From Microstegium vimineum (lineage: Eukaryota; Streptophyta; Magnoliopsida; Poales; Poaceae): a DNA stretch of 64,000 nt. The notes beneath the pieces are model-generated. The model saw only the letters and a program-made list of their open reading frames with translations. It was not told the DNA's origin and ran no database searches. This document shows positions 1 to 12,031 of the stretch, piece after piece (position 1 is the stretch's first letter; the number at the start of each line of letters is the position of its first letter). The stretch is taken from contig CM039135.1 in NCBI GenBank assembly GCA_022036555.1, forward strand, positions 45,016,934 through 45,080,933. The letters are read 5' to 3'. The position numbers were made by a program, and so were the translations under genes.

Positions 1-1265
1 AGAAGCCCAACGCGAGGATGCCAAGTGCCTCCAGAGTGTAAACCCTATAAAAAGCTCGTAATTCGTTTTCACACGAAGAAGAAACCATCAAATTTTTTTT
101 GTTAAACAGTCGATTTTCCTGAAACTGTAATTTTTTTAAAGTTTTAAAAAATTCACTCTAAACCATTTTTTTCTAACCACGTTTTTACACATCAATGATT
201 TTAAAACTAAAGTTTCTTAATACAACAACATCCAAACAAGACTTTAACTTTTGGATGATTTCACCAACTGTAAAATACTCGAAAACTCACAACAACAGGT
301 AGTTTGTTTCTTCTTGTACATTACGTAGTAGCATGATCGATATTGAGAACTGGTAAAACTCGGCAGTACGTACGAAGAAACGAACGACAGACCAATTCCA
401 TTGCAGACGCCGATGAAAGGAAGACCAATTCCATTGCAGACGCCGATGAAAGGAGGGTGAAAAAAAAAAACTGACATCGACATTTCAGTGCTCATGCAGT
501 CCCATCCTCGATGATACCAAAGGGGGACTGGGCTACTGAGAGCTACTACTAGTAGCAGTGACACACCGGACTCCATCTCCGTTGGCGCGCGGCTAGAATA
601 AGAACGAACAAGCAGCAGCCAGCAAGTTTGATGTGACAAACCAAACTTTACTGCTCTATGTATTTACCACGATCATGCTCATGCATCTGAATCACATATA
701 ACACGCTAATGGACTGAACAACCTTCACCTTTCTTCATCATGTCAAAAAAAAAAAAACAATTACTTGCTTAAACCCCCTCCTGCTGCTAATGTCGAGTTG
801 CGTTGATCCAGTCATCAGTTTCGCAAACGCAAAAGCGTGAGAACGCCGAACCTAACTTGATTAGCGTGTCACCAAATATCCTTTCAAATCGCAATCAACA
901 CAAAAAAACAAGCAATTTTCTCTCCCCTTTTAGGCTGCTCGAGGATTTCGCGGGATTCCGGCGCAATCAGCAGCAAAATCCGTATACGAATGCGATTGAG
1001 AAGAAAATCGTATTGACTCTACTAGAGACCGGCAAAAGGCACGCCGGCGGCGATGAGCGCAACAAAAGCTAGGCGCCGAGCGAGCGGTGCGGTGGTAACA
1101 AAGGCTGGAGGAGGCTGCTTGGTGCAGGCAGGCAGGCGTGTCCCTATCCGAACACGAAGAAGGCAACAAAAGCACGGGAGCAGAGGCGGCGGCGAGAAAA
1201 GTCAAACGTAGCCAGGGGGTGGGGCCAGGGAGTCAGTGACCAGCGAGACGGACGGACGGACGCAC
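1..1265. other. Non-coding stretch, probably intron of the minus-strand gene
   Basis: I see no convincing coding region here. Position 1265 is the first intron base after the donor of the minus-strand exon at 1266-1717, so at least part of the stretch should be its first intron. A possible acceptor (minus strand, near 45) is followed by a short open stretch running off the window. That could be exon 2, but it is too short to support. Confidence 0.4.
390..455. repeat. 33-bp tandem duplication
   Basis: Two adjacent copies of a 33-bp unit begin at about 390 and 423 (landmark accaattcca at 391 and 424). They are practically identical. They lie in non-coding DNA, and no function is apparent. Confidence 0.8.
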
Positions 1266-1717
1266 CTGAGGTGGAAGAGGTTGGAGACGCGGTGGGCGCC
1301 GAGGTAGGCCTCGACGGCGGCGAGGAAAGCCTGGTACGTCTTGAGGTGGAGGCCGTCGACGCGCGGGTACGGGAGGCGAGGGCGCGGGCCTAGCCACCGG
1401 CGCGGGACCGCCGCCGCCGGGCTCGCATTGCCGCTGCCCAGGAACGCGTACTCGCGCCACGACACCCCGGGCCGGTCGTCCTGCTGCTTGGGAGGCGGGG
1501 CCGGCGGAACCGCTACGAAGCCGGCCAAGCATAGGATGGGCTCTAGCTCGGCGTGGGTCAGGATGGGCCGGAACGTGGCTGTGTGCCATAGGGACAGCTT
1601 CTTCGCTACCTCCTCGATTGACATCCGCCGCTCCCTTCCCTTGCCGCCTGGCTGCGCCTGCGCCATGGCCGCCGCGCGTGTGGGGGGGTTTTTCTCGGGG
1701 TTTAGGGTGGTGGCCAT
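1266..1717 (-). CDS. First exon of an unidentified plant gene
   Basis: The open frame starts at MATTLNPEKN (1717) and runs 150 codons to a good donor (CTCAG then GTGCGT, at 1266/1265), where it stops in phase 2. A second in-frame Met (MAQAQPGG, 1666) is an alternative start. After a low-complexity N terminus comes a well-composed region (MSIEEVAKKLSLWHTATF, then a Pro-rich linker, then a segment ending in SNLFHLR) that looks like a real, mostly helical domain. The exon is GC-rich, like other grass first exons in the window. I do not recognise the family. The frame continues past the donor to 1202 only as intron read-through. Later exons are outside the window or too short to identify. Confidence 0.55.
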
Positions 1718-1860
1718 GGTGGATGGGTGGGTGGAGTGGATGGAAGGGACAGGGCACGGGGCGACGACGACTCCTCTCGCGTTGTTTATGCGCGGCGCAG
1801 AGATTGTCTTCTCTACAAATCAAATCAAAGGCGAAAGAGAGAGAGAATCGCAAGGTTTAA

Positions 1861-2313
1861 AAGGGGACGAGGAGGAGGAGGGCACCGCACCGCACCGCAC
1901 CAGGGGAGGGGAGGCGAGGTGGAGGAGACGGAGACGGAGACGGGCATTGGGATTCTCCTCTGCGTCGCGAATTTTTTTTCTCTCTTCATCATCAAGCAGC
2001 AGTCGGGGCCGGGCAGAAACGCTTGCCGTACCAGGACGCCGAGGGAGGAAACGCCCCGCGTGGGCCGCCTAGCGTGACTCTGACAGGTGGGGCCTCACGC
2101 GCGCGCTGTGAGCCTGTGATGATGAATCATGGTTCATGAATGCCTGTGATCTCTGGAGATTTTTGCCCCCCACCCGTACGTGACCTGTAACAACTGTGCC
2201 CTCGCTAGAGTTGTCTTGAATTGAATCATATCGATGAGGGTTTGAATCCAAGCGTGATCGACTCTACGCGTTATCGTGTTTGTCCATAGACCGACGACAT
2301 ATGTTACTATCAG
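1861..2313. other. Upstream region of the minus-strand gene, no gene seen
   Basis: The first ~200 bases are purine-rich and GC-rich (GGAGACGGAGACGG-type runs), as expected for a promoter or 5' leader of the gene starting at 1717. The rest is ordinary intergenic sequence. The open frames crossing it on both strands have repetitive composition and no recognisable domain. Confidence 0.4.
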
Positions 2314-2434
2314 CCTGTTCGTTTGGCTTTTCAGCCGGCTTAAATCTAGCCGGAACAGTGTTTTTCTTTCACAAGAAATCAACCAGCAGTGAATAATCCT
2401 ACCGAAACAGTGCATAATCCTGCCAAACGAACAG
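2314..2434. mobile_element. Small inverted-repeat element (MITE-like)
   Basis: The ends are perfect inverted repeats: CTGTTCGTTTGGC at 2314 and GCCAAACGAACAG ending at 2434. The interior is AT-rich and non-coding, 121 bp in all. I do not see an unambiguous target-site duplication, so the superfamily is open. Related fragments, recognisable by aagcgaacag with gattatgca-type internal motifs, appear near 59710-59810 and 40950. Confidence 0.6.
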
Positions 2435-2507
2435 ACCATATATCGATTTTCGCTAATATAGTGTTAGCGGTGTAGAAAACGCTTACCAAAACATGCACAT
2501 GTTAGGG

Positions 2508-4740
2508 GCTCTTGGTCCCTTCACAGGAGGGATCCTAATCGGAGCCACATAGCTCCTCTTACTAGCTCCTCCACAAGAGGTTCAGATCAAAACGACACGT
2601 GCGTTTGACTTAATTAGATTCTCAATCAAACAACTGCTTTGTCATTTTGTTTTCTTGAATATGACGTACCATGTTCTCTGTCCCTCGTCGTGAAACGGGA
2701 GGTCGAGCTTAGTGAATGTTAAGAAGAGTTGATTCGTAGTTTGAAACCTCTATCAATGTTTTTTTAAAAAAAACGGTCGTCGATTACCAAAACAATCACA
2801 CGCTACGACTTTTCGTCCCTCCAAAGGGGGAGCGTCCTAATTCGAACGACAGAGCTCTTCTTACTAGCTCCCTCCACGAGGGGCTCTCATCGAAACGGCA
2901 CACGTGTTTTACTTAATTACATTCCAAAAGAACTGATTTGTCGCTTGTTCGTACCATATCCTCTGTCACTCGTTATGAGACAGGAGCTAGAGCTTAGTGA
3001 ATGTTAAGATGAGTTGATTCGTAGTTTGAAACCTCTATCAATGTTTTTTTTAAAAAAAAATCGGTCGTCGATTACCAAAACAATCACACGCTACGGCTTT
3101 TGGTCCCTCCAAAGGGGGAGCGTCCTAATTCGAACGACAGAGCTCTTCTTACTAGCTCCCTCCACGAGGGGCTCTCATCGAAACGGCACACGTGTTTTAC
3201 TTAATTACATTCCAAAAGAACTGCTTTGTCGCTTGTTTGTACCATATCCTCTGTCACTCGTTATGAGATAGGAGCTAGAGCTTAGTGAATGTTAAGATAA
3301 GTTGATTCGTAGTTTGAAACCTCTATCAATGTTTTTTTTAAAAAAATCGGTCGTCGATTACCAAAACAATCACACGCTACGGCTTTTGGTCCCTCCAAAG
3401 GGGGAGCGTCCTAATTCGAACGACAGAGCTCTTCTTACTAGCTCCCTCCACGAGGGGCTCTCATCGAAACGGCACACGTGTTTTACTTAATTACATTCCA
3501 AAAGAACTGCTTTGTCGCTTGTTTGTACCATATCCTCTGTCACTCGTTATGAGACAGGAGCTAGAGCTTAGTGAATGTTAAGATAAGTTGATTCGTAGTT
3601 TGAAACCTCTATCAATGTTTTTTTTAAAAAAATCGGTCGTCGATTACCAAAACAATCACACGCTACGACTTTTGGTCCCTCCAAAGGGGGAGCGTCCTAA
3701 TTCGAACGACAGAGCTCTTCTTACTAGCTCCCTCCACGAGGGGCTCTCATCGAAACGGCACACGTGTTTTACTTAATTACATTCCAAAAGAACTGCTTTG
3801 TCGCTTGTTCGTACCATATCCTCTGTCACTCGTTATGAGACAGGAGCTAGAGCTTAGTGAATGTTAAGATGAGTTGATTCGTAGTTTGAAACCTCTATCA
3901 ATGTTTTTTTTAAAAAAAATCGGTCGTCGATTACCAAAACAATCACACGCTACGGCTTTCGGTCCCTCCAAAGGGGGAGCGTCCTAATTCGAATGACAGA
4001 GCTCTTCTTACTAGCTCCCTCCACGAGGGGCTCTCATCGAAACGGCACACGTGTTTTACTTAATTACATTCCAAAAGAACTGCTTTGTCGCTTGTTCGTA
4101 CCATATCCTCTGTCACTCGTTATGAGACAGGAGCTAGAGCTTAGTGAATGTTAAGATGAGTTGATTCGTAGTTTGAAACCTCTATCAATGTTTTTTTTAA
4201 AAAAAATCGGTCGTCGATTACCAAAACAATCACACGCTACGGCTTTCGGTCCCTCCAAAGGGGGAGCGTCCTAATTCGAATGACAGAGCTCTTCTTACTA
4301 GCTCCCTCCACGAGGGGCTCTCATCGAAACGGCACACGTGTTTTACTTAATTACATTCCAAAAGAACTGCTTTGTCGCTTGTTCGTACCATATCCTCTGT
4401 CACTCGTTATGAGACAGGAGCTAGAGCTTAGTGAATGTTAAGATGAGTTGATTCGTAGTTTGAAACCTCTATCAATGTTTTTTTTAAAAAAAAATCGGTC
4501 ATCGATTACCAAAACAATCACACGCTACGACTTTTGGTCCCTCCAAAGGGGGAGCGTCCTAATTCGAACGACAGAGCTCTTCTTACTAGCTCCCTTCACG
4601 AGGGGCTCTCATCGAAACGGCACACGTGTTTTACTTAATTACATTCCAAAAGAACTGCTTTGTCGCTTGTTCATACCATATCCTCTGTCACTCGTTATGA
4701 GACAGGAGCTAGAGGTTAGTGAATGTTAAGAAGAGTTGAT
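2508..4740. repeat. Tandem array of ~287-bp units, seven full copies plus one divergent partial
   Basis: The landmark gattcgtag recurs at 2731, 3016, 3304, 3590, 3876, 4163, 4450 and 4738, giving spacings of 285, 288, 286, 286, 287, 287 and 288 bp. The units are nearly identical; much of the length difference lies in an internal T-run/A-run. Each unit carries a CACGTG G-box core, a short hairpin (ccctcc/gggggag) and a repeated spurious reading frame beginning MIRSLKPLSMFFLKK. A clearly diverged partial unit precedes the array at about 2508-2730. The reading frames are a by-product of the repeat and are not genes. Confidence 0.93.
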
Positions 4741-6818
4741 TCGTAGTTTGTATCAATAATTTAAAAAGGCACTCTCAGATCTCAACATGCCTCACTCGTA
4801 GGGAATGATTGCTCTTGAGGTTGTTTGGATACATGTCTGGAAAACTTGTTTGATCATGATATATCTTATAATCTTATAAAAGGTTTATTTTTTACCGTCT
4901 CAGACTTAGACACATCTTGCCTGGCATACATACATACATACCAGGGCTCCTTTTAAACAAAGCTTTGCCTGATCATCTTAATGTGCCTAGATAGGAAAGA
5001 GAAAGGGTTAAATTAATTCCTCTAAAAACTGGCGGAGCCCACAAAGTCAGCGGGCGGTGCACACTGAACTGGCGCAAAACCGCGTGTGCTCCTAGCCACA
5101 ACCGGTGTTCCAGGGCGGCCGGGGATGGATGGATGGAACGCAGGCAGAGGCAGGGGCGGCGCAGTGCACGCGAAGCCAACCAAACACATGCCATTTCACT
5201 GAACCGGATCAGTTTCGCTTCAGTTTTGTTTACTCGCTCTCGCTACAAGGCTGTCCGTGCCCAAAGAGCCTGCGCGTCGCGCTCGCGCCGCCCCTAGCGT
5301 GGCATGCAGGGCCGTCTCGCGTGTGCGTGCGTGTAGTGGTGGTCTTGTCGCGTTTGCCCGGTGGTGGTGCTCGCGGTGCGGTGCAGCCGCGCAGGGAGAC
5401 AAAACTGCCTGCCGCCCCAGCAAACCGCGAGAGGAACCGGGCACGAGGAGGCGACCGGAGGTGAAACTATGTTGTGCTTGTGCACCTGCCTGCTCCTGGA
5501 TTGGCATTCGCGTTCTTTAATATGCACGGGAAGTCGTGAGCGGCAACGTGACTGACTGACTGATAGTACCAAACCATAGAATTGAGCTACAGCCTACAAC
5601 TATGAACCGAGGTGTTTAACAGAGGCAGCAGCATCGAAGCGCGTCGTCGTCGTCGATCACGACTTCCGTATGTAGGAGTAGGTCGGTGTATCGTCTAGCT
5701 AGATTTGGTTGGGACTCTAGCTACGTACACAATTACGGTACATACTGACATACATATATAGCTAAATTAAATTATGCACCAATCACACGCTCTGTGAAAA
5801 CGGTGCCAAAGTAAGACATGAATCAAATGTGTCTGGGAGTTAATATCCAAGGTGTAGCCTTTGTTTAGATATCGTCGGATTCACCTTAATTCATTATCGT
5901 CTGTGAAAAAACTGTATCAAATTAAGGCAGAAATCAAATGTGAATATGTCCGGGGTTAATATACAAGGTAGACCTTGTTTGGATATCGTCGTCGGATTTA
6001 CCTCAACCCACGTGTGTTGAAGTGGATTGAGGTGAAGTTTAGTTCAAAACTTTACACGAGTTTAAAATACTTTTAGGTTAACATTTAAACCAACATTTTA
6101 GTCAAAACGTTAATAAAAAAAATCAGATTCCATGTGGGGTGTGAATCTTGATGTAGCTACGTGTAATGAACTAATAAAACGTAAGTACACCTAACCATGT
6201 GAAGAAGAACAATGTGCAATGGAGCTCAAATGAAGCTAAAGGCGCCTACAAGATTATATGTTTTAACTTTTTAGTAGGGCACAAATAATCATAAAATAGT
6301 GTTTTTTTTGAGACCACAACTAAATTCACTTCCACGGAAAATCGAAAATCCTGAATTAATTAAATCTAGAAAACCACATCCTAAAATTCATTCTCACAGG
6401 AAATAAAACTCAGATTCTGTGAAGCGTCGTTCGAGTGACTTAGCCAACTAGACTAAACATCTTTTGGTCATTGTCATGTTTGGTTGGGATCCTTAATTAT
6501 TCCCACTAGATCCTGATTTTTAAGCTGAACCAAATAAGCTCATTGTCTTATTCTCTCCCTTAAACTTGTTATATCCTGGCCACCTATTTACCCTCTTCAT
6601 ACGCTTACAATCTATTATTGATCCATGCATGTTGCTCATTCTCAAACTATTATTTCACTTAGAGGCCCCATCTTAACCATCTCTCACAAAACATATCGGA
6701 TGACATTCTTATTGCAATGTTAACTACCAACTGTCACTATAAATATGAGGTGCCATATAAGACACATGTCAGCAGTGTGAGAATACTAATGTTGGAGTGA
6801 CAATACTAATGTTCGTTG
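4741..6818. other. Intergenic stretch with a GC-rich island, no gene recognised
   Basis: 4741-4970 and 5580-6818 are AT-rich and non-coding. 4975-5560 is strongly GC-rich with overlapping open frames on both strands, but none shows a domain, a consistent frame or splice sites. It may be a fragment of a transposon or an old promoter. A 109-bp tandem duplication lies at 5791-6008. Confidence 0.4.
5791..6008. repeat. Diverged ~109-bp tandem duplication
   Basis: Two units start with tctgtgaaaa at 5791 and 5900. They share the order atcaaatgtg, then ggagttaatat/ggggttaatat, then tttgttt(a/g)gatatcgtcg. The copies differ by many substitutions and small indels, so the event is old. Confidence 0.7.
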
Positions 6819-6820
6819 TA

Positions 6821-7076
6821 CTCCCTCTATCCAAAATTACAAGATATTCTAAGAATTTTGGAGAGTCAAATCATCTTAAATTTGACTAAAGATTATAGAG
6901 AAAATTATAGTTATTTATAACATTAAATAGACATACTCTAAAAATATAATTGATAAAAATTTAAATAATGTTTAGTTAATATCATAAATATTATTATATT
7001 ATAATAGTTTAGTTAAATTTGAGATACTTTGTTTTTTTAAATTTTTTAGGATGTCTTTGGTTTGGGATGGAGGGAG
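6821..7076. mobile_element. Stowaway-type MITE upstream of the aminoacylase gene
   Basis: The element begins CTCCCTCTATCC (6821) and ends GGATGGAGGGAG (7076), with TA on both sides (6819-6820 and 7077-7078), the Stowaway (Tc1/Mariner-derived) signature. It is 256 bp, AT-rich and non-coding, and ends about 250 bp before the aminoacylase start codon, so it is probably in or next to that promoter. Confidence 0.85.
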
Positions 7077-7326
7077 TAGATTTCTACGGCAACAACTGTT
7101 GCAGCAATATACTTTGCTCACAGTGCTGGCAGCAGCTGCACCGAACACACCAGTGACCATATTGTATCTTGAGGTGAGCATCTCATGCTGCTTTGGTAGA
7201 ATTAAAAAACCGTGCACGAATCGCAATTCCGCAAAAAACAAAGGAGAAGAGAAATTGGGCCACGTCACTTCACGATCACCCTGCCATCCCCAGCCGTCAC
7301 CACTACTCCTCTCAAGTCTCATCGCC

Positions 7327-10300
7327 ATGGGAACCAGGAATCTACCCCCCGCTTCCATGGCGACAGCATCCACAACGCTGCTCCTCTCCCTCGCCCTCTT
7401 CGCCTTCGCCTGGGCGTCGCCGCCATCGCCGTCGCTGGATGCGGAGGCGATCTCCCGGTTCCAGGAGTACCTCCGCATCGACACGGCGCAGCCGGCGCCC
7501 GACTACGCCGCGGCCGTGTCCTTCCTCCGGAACCAGGCCTCCGAGGCCGGGCTCGAGGCGCGCACGCTGGAGCTCGTCGCCGGGAAGCCCCTGCTGCTAC
7601 TGCGGTGGCCCGGGCGGCGGCCGTCGCTCCCCTCGATACTCCTGAACTCCCACACTGACGTCGTGCCGTCGGAGGCCAGCAAGTGGGACCACCCGCCCTT
7701 TTCCGCTGCCCTCGATGGGGCATCCGGTCGCATCTACGCGCGAGGCTCCCAGGTGAGATAACTTCCTTACTGACACGACTGCTTAAAGCCACGAATTTTT
7801 GTTTGTTTAGTGTTGAACTGTATACATGTCCCAAGTCCCATGCAGCATATACAGTAATCAAGAGTACCAAAAATCCATTTTTAGCTACTAAATATACCAG
7901 TTGGTTTAATTCCTTAATCGATACTGTAGTTGGCTCTGTATACATGTGCCATGCAGGAAGTGATCTTTATAAATTGTATAATTGAATTTGCTCATGATGC
8001 ATGCTTGCTCTTTTGTCTGGGATTTCTTGTAGATGATTACTGCAAATATCAAATTTTAGCTGTACTAACAAGAATGTTAGAAATGTTTAGTCTAATTCTA
8101 TGTGTATCTTGTATCTCTCCAGGACTCCAGTTCAGTTAACGCGTGAAGCTGAATGCAGTACATTTTTACACTGAATTCACTTACAATTAGAAGTTATCTT
8201 TCTTCATCCGAAAAGGGCTACTCTTAGTCTGTATATATTTATGTTCCTTGTACATGTCTTCCTGAAGTACCCATCTCCTCTCACTATAACTGTCTAAAAT
8301 GTTAAATTTATTATCTTAAGCTGTTCGTTCAAATCAACTGATTATTTTAGCACCATATGCATGCTCCCTTAGAGATAGTTTTTTTTTCCACACACACTTT
8401 TAATGAAATGGTTGAAAGCTACAAAGCTGTAAAAATACAATGGGTTCATGTGTTTATCACACCTAATATTTCCTTGGACTTCCTGTGTCTGATGCAGGAC
8501 ATGAAGTGCGTGGGGATGCAGTACCTTGAAGCCATCCGCCGACTCCGTTCTGCAGGATTTGTTCCAGATCGAACTGTTCATGTAATATTTGTTCCTGACG
8601 AGGAGATTGGTGGGCATGATGGTGTTGAGCTGTTTGTTTCGTCTAAGGAGTTCAAAGACATGAATGTGGGGTTAGTCCTGGATGAGGGGCTTGCCTCTCC
8701 TGGGGAGGAGTATCGGGTGTTCTATGCAGAACGTAGCCCCTGGTGGCTTATTATAAAAGCAAAGGGTGCACCAGGGCATGGTGCAAAGTTGTATGATGGC
8801 AGCGCAATGGAGAATTTAATGAAAAGTGTGGAGGCTATCAGGAGATTCAGAACATCGCAGTTTGATTTAGTGAAGTCTGGGGAGAAGGCTGAAGGCAATG
8901 TTGTGTCAGTGAATTTTGCATACCTGAAGGCTGGCACACCAACACCAACGGTTAGTAGATTTATTTTCCTGTTACTGATATGTTAATTTGCTGTTCTAGT
9001 TTTCTTGTAATTGTACCTTGATCTTAGTAGATCCATTAAACACATAGTGGTAGCTTAATAATTTGATCCCTCAAGGGTTTGCTGATGTGATTTCATTTCT
9101 TTTCCTATGACACTAATAGGAAATGAGGATACATTTATATGGCACTTGTACTTATAAGAATTGATGCACTAAAAAAAACAGGGATTCTTATTGTATGCTT
9201 AAGATCTGTTGTTACACATTGATTCTGTTCATGCTTTAGAAACTTCTATGTACTGTGAGTTCAGTTTCAACCTATATGCTCAATAATCAATACATGAATT
9301 AAATCTATGCTAAAAAAGGAGGACCTTATGCCTGGATTATCTAGTCTTCTTGCCTTCTATTCTAGGAGTGTTGTAATTCATCCACCATAACTTGTTTTCT
9401 TCCTCTTTCCTACCTAATGTTAGCTTCCATTCTCAGAATCCTTTCTTTTCTCATGAGATACACATTGGTATTCAAATTACACTCATTATATACTTTAGTG
9501 CCATTCTTTCTCGAAACAGCTGAATGACAATGAATTATTAAAGCTCCTATTGTTTATAAATGCACTTTCATGTTGACAATCATGCTTGATGATAAACATG
9601 TATTTTTTGTTCTTGTGTCCATAAAACTGTTAGCTATTTACACATTTCTTTTGTAGAATTTGGGAATAGTTCACCATCAGATTCAATCAAAGTGAACACA
9701 TGTTATGAGCTGTAATATTTCAAACTAATCGATTCATCCTTTCTCTCAGGGTTTTGTCATGAATCTCCAACCATCTGAAGCAGAGGTAGGTCTTGACATC
9801 CGAATGCCTCCTGATGTTCATACTGAAGCACTGGAGAGACGTCTTATTGAAGAATGGGCACCTTCCTCGCGCAACATGACCTTCGAGGTATGATTTTTTT
9901 TCAATTCCTTATGCCATCTAGATACTTTTGACTTCTTTATGGTGATTTCGAGTTTGAGTTGTATTATATTTCCTCTGTCCCAAAATACAAAGGACACTAG
10001 GATTTTAATACAATTTAAGGGAGATGGGAAAAGTCACATGTACCCCTCATTAAAACACGTGCAAAGGCTTTGTTGGTTTGAAGGTGGGGCATGCTAATTA
10101 CTGAAAGTAGTTTTAATTTACCATGCCTTCTATTTAAGGGCAAATTTCAATTGCTTGGGTCACTTAGTTTTCAGAATGGAGTGAGTAGTTGAGATACAGA
10201 CATGTAAATGTCACTGAATTAAGTCAACAACTTTTTAGAATGCTTGAAGATGAGTTTTAAACATCCTACTGCTCTTTTTTTTTTCATATTACAGTTCCAT

Positions 10301-11311
10301 CAAACCTTTGTATGCTAGGTTTCAAGATTTTTTTTTTCTTGTGTTTTCATATTAAAAAAACCAGAGCATCTGGATAATTTGTTTTGGTTTTAGATTTGTT
10401 CCGATTGCTGCATCAAAAACTGAATCACAAGTTTCTGAGAAAAAAAACAAGCTGTTCTAGCCTTGTAAGCGGCCATATTAGGATTTCATTTCTTGATACC
10501 ATGGCCAAAATGAACTCCCGATTCTATCATCCCGATTCAGAACTGTCCATTCAGTAAATGGACCGGTGTAATTATTGGGGTGGGCTGTGCCAGAATTTAT
10601 GTAATGTGTCATTTAGGTAGATCTTTATCTATTGACTTAGTTTGTTAACAACCAAGACCTATGGACATTTAATTTGTGATCTCTAAAATTTTTCTTGGGT
10701 AATAATGATTCGAGTTTAATTCATATCAATTGCATTCTGTTGTCCGAAACGAACTTGTAACATAGATTCCGCGAGTGGTATTTCATTCTCAGTAAAACCT
10801 GTGTGAAGATTTTAGGGAAAAAGGCCAATTATGTCCTGCATTTTGTTTTGACAGTTTAAACAGAGGGGTTCTGTCCTGGACAACTTTGGGAAGCCAGCCT
10901 TCACACCTGCCGACAGTTCGAACCCATGGTGGCCAGTGTTTGAAGAAGCTGTTAAGAGAGCTGGCGGTAAACTTGGTAAGCCGGAGGTATTTCCTGCCTC
11001 TACGGATGCTCGCTACTTCCGGCAGATTGGTTTACCAGCATTCGGTTTCTCTCCTTTGGCAAACACACCAGTATTGCTCCACGATCACAACGAGGTTTGT
11101 GCCATTTTATCTCTTTTTGAAAGATAGATGTCTTCTACATTTCCCCTCCCATAAATGTCATATGTACCTTTTAACTCATAAGTTTCACGTGTTGCAGTTC
11201 CTGAGCAAAGACGAGTACATCAAAGGAATTGGGATATATGAGTCGATCATCAGGACGCTGGCCACTCACAACGATGAAGCCAGAGACGAAGAATCAAGGG
11301 CAGAGTTATGA
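7327..11311 (+). CDS. ACY1: Aminoacylase-1 (N-acyl-L-amino-acid amidohydrolase, peptidase M20)
   Basis: Five exons with GT/AG borders join in phase: 7327-7752, 8498-8950, 9750-9887, 10855-11094 and 11198-11311, giving about 456 residues, near the family's usual 430-450. M20 zinc-site motifs are present in order: SHTDVVP (His ~109), the metal-bridging Asp in GSQDMKCVGMQY (~143), the catalytic Glu pair in VPDEEIGGHDG (~177-178), VLDEG (~204) and the C-terminal HDHNE (~415-419). The family hydrolyses N-acylated amino acids. A hydrophobic segment after the second Met (MATASTTLLLSLALFAF) suggests a signal peptide, so the enzyme may enter the secretory pathway. I chose the first Met at 7327; Met at residue 11 is an alternative start. 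The introns are ordinary, and intron 3 holds a degenerate MITE. No lesion seen. Confidence 0.93.
9972..10185. mobile_element. Degenerate Stowaway-like MITE in aminoacylase intron 3
   Basis: The left end cctctgtcccaaaatacaaa and right end ttcagaatggagtgag, followed by TA, match the Stowaway end pattern with several substitutions. The interior is non-coding. The ends are eroded, so the limits are approximate. Confidence 0.45.
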
Positions 11312-11879
11312 GATGACCTTACCTTGCCTCGATGCAAGGCTTGCAGCTCAATTGGAGCACTGAAATCATGTTTAGGCAAAACTGCTGATTCCATATCTGC
11401 TCCAACGGCTAAATTAAACAGCGAGCATGATTACATGAACCTTGTACATTTTTTTTGAACCTTGTACATTTTCAGTAAAGTTAAACACGAATAATCGATA
11501 CCCGGTTGCTTCAGGATTCAGGTTATTGCTATGCTATCTGATGGGTCGCTGTTTCATAAATCTAGCACTTATGCACTGAACTTTTTCTGCTAATATTCTG
11601 TTCTATTTTATGCTTGTGATCTTTGTGACACTTGCATTGCTTCCATTCTGTTTCAGCTGTTGAGTGCCTGTGCAGTCTGCAATGCACGGGAAGTTTTTTT
11701 TCTTCTATTTTCTTCAACCTCTAATACCGATGGATTATTTAGGGTTTGTGGTTTCCTGAACGGAATAAAATCCTCAGTTTAAATTTGTAGAAAAGAATAA
11801 GAACGAGTTAGTGCTCTTCTTGGAACAGGGACTTAAGTGCGTTATACATTTATATGCCCCAACTAGAATGCCGAAGTTT

Positions 11880-11972
11880 TACATGATTCAAATTCAAGTC
11901 ACATGGTTTCTCATGAAAAGAAAAAAATATTTTACATGATTCAAATTAAAGTTCCATGGTTTCTGATGATGA
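11880..11972. repeat. Short direct repeat before the PPR gene
   Basis: Two copies of an AT-rich segment (acatgattcaaatt, then catggtttct, then atgaaaag) start near 11880 and 11934. The upstream in-frame Met codons of the PPR frame (11903, 11936, 11966) lie within it. This argues that they belong to non-coding sequence that happens to be open. Confidence 0.65.
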
Positions 11973-12031
11973 AAAGATTAAAAAGTTACCTTCACGGCTT
12001 CACGTCAGCAGTCTCCTCCATTCGAGTTGTA

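Noticed and set aside
3014..4729. Repeated reading frames beginning MIRSLKPLSMFFLKK
   Set aside because: They recur with the 287-bp tandem repeat, break at the variable T/A tract and have no domain. They are products of the repeat, not genes.
4973..5572. Overlapping open frames on both strands in the GC-rich island
   Set aside because: Six-frame openness from GC content; low-complexity Arg/Ala/Pro translations, no splice or domain evidence.
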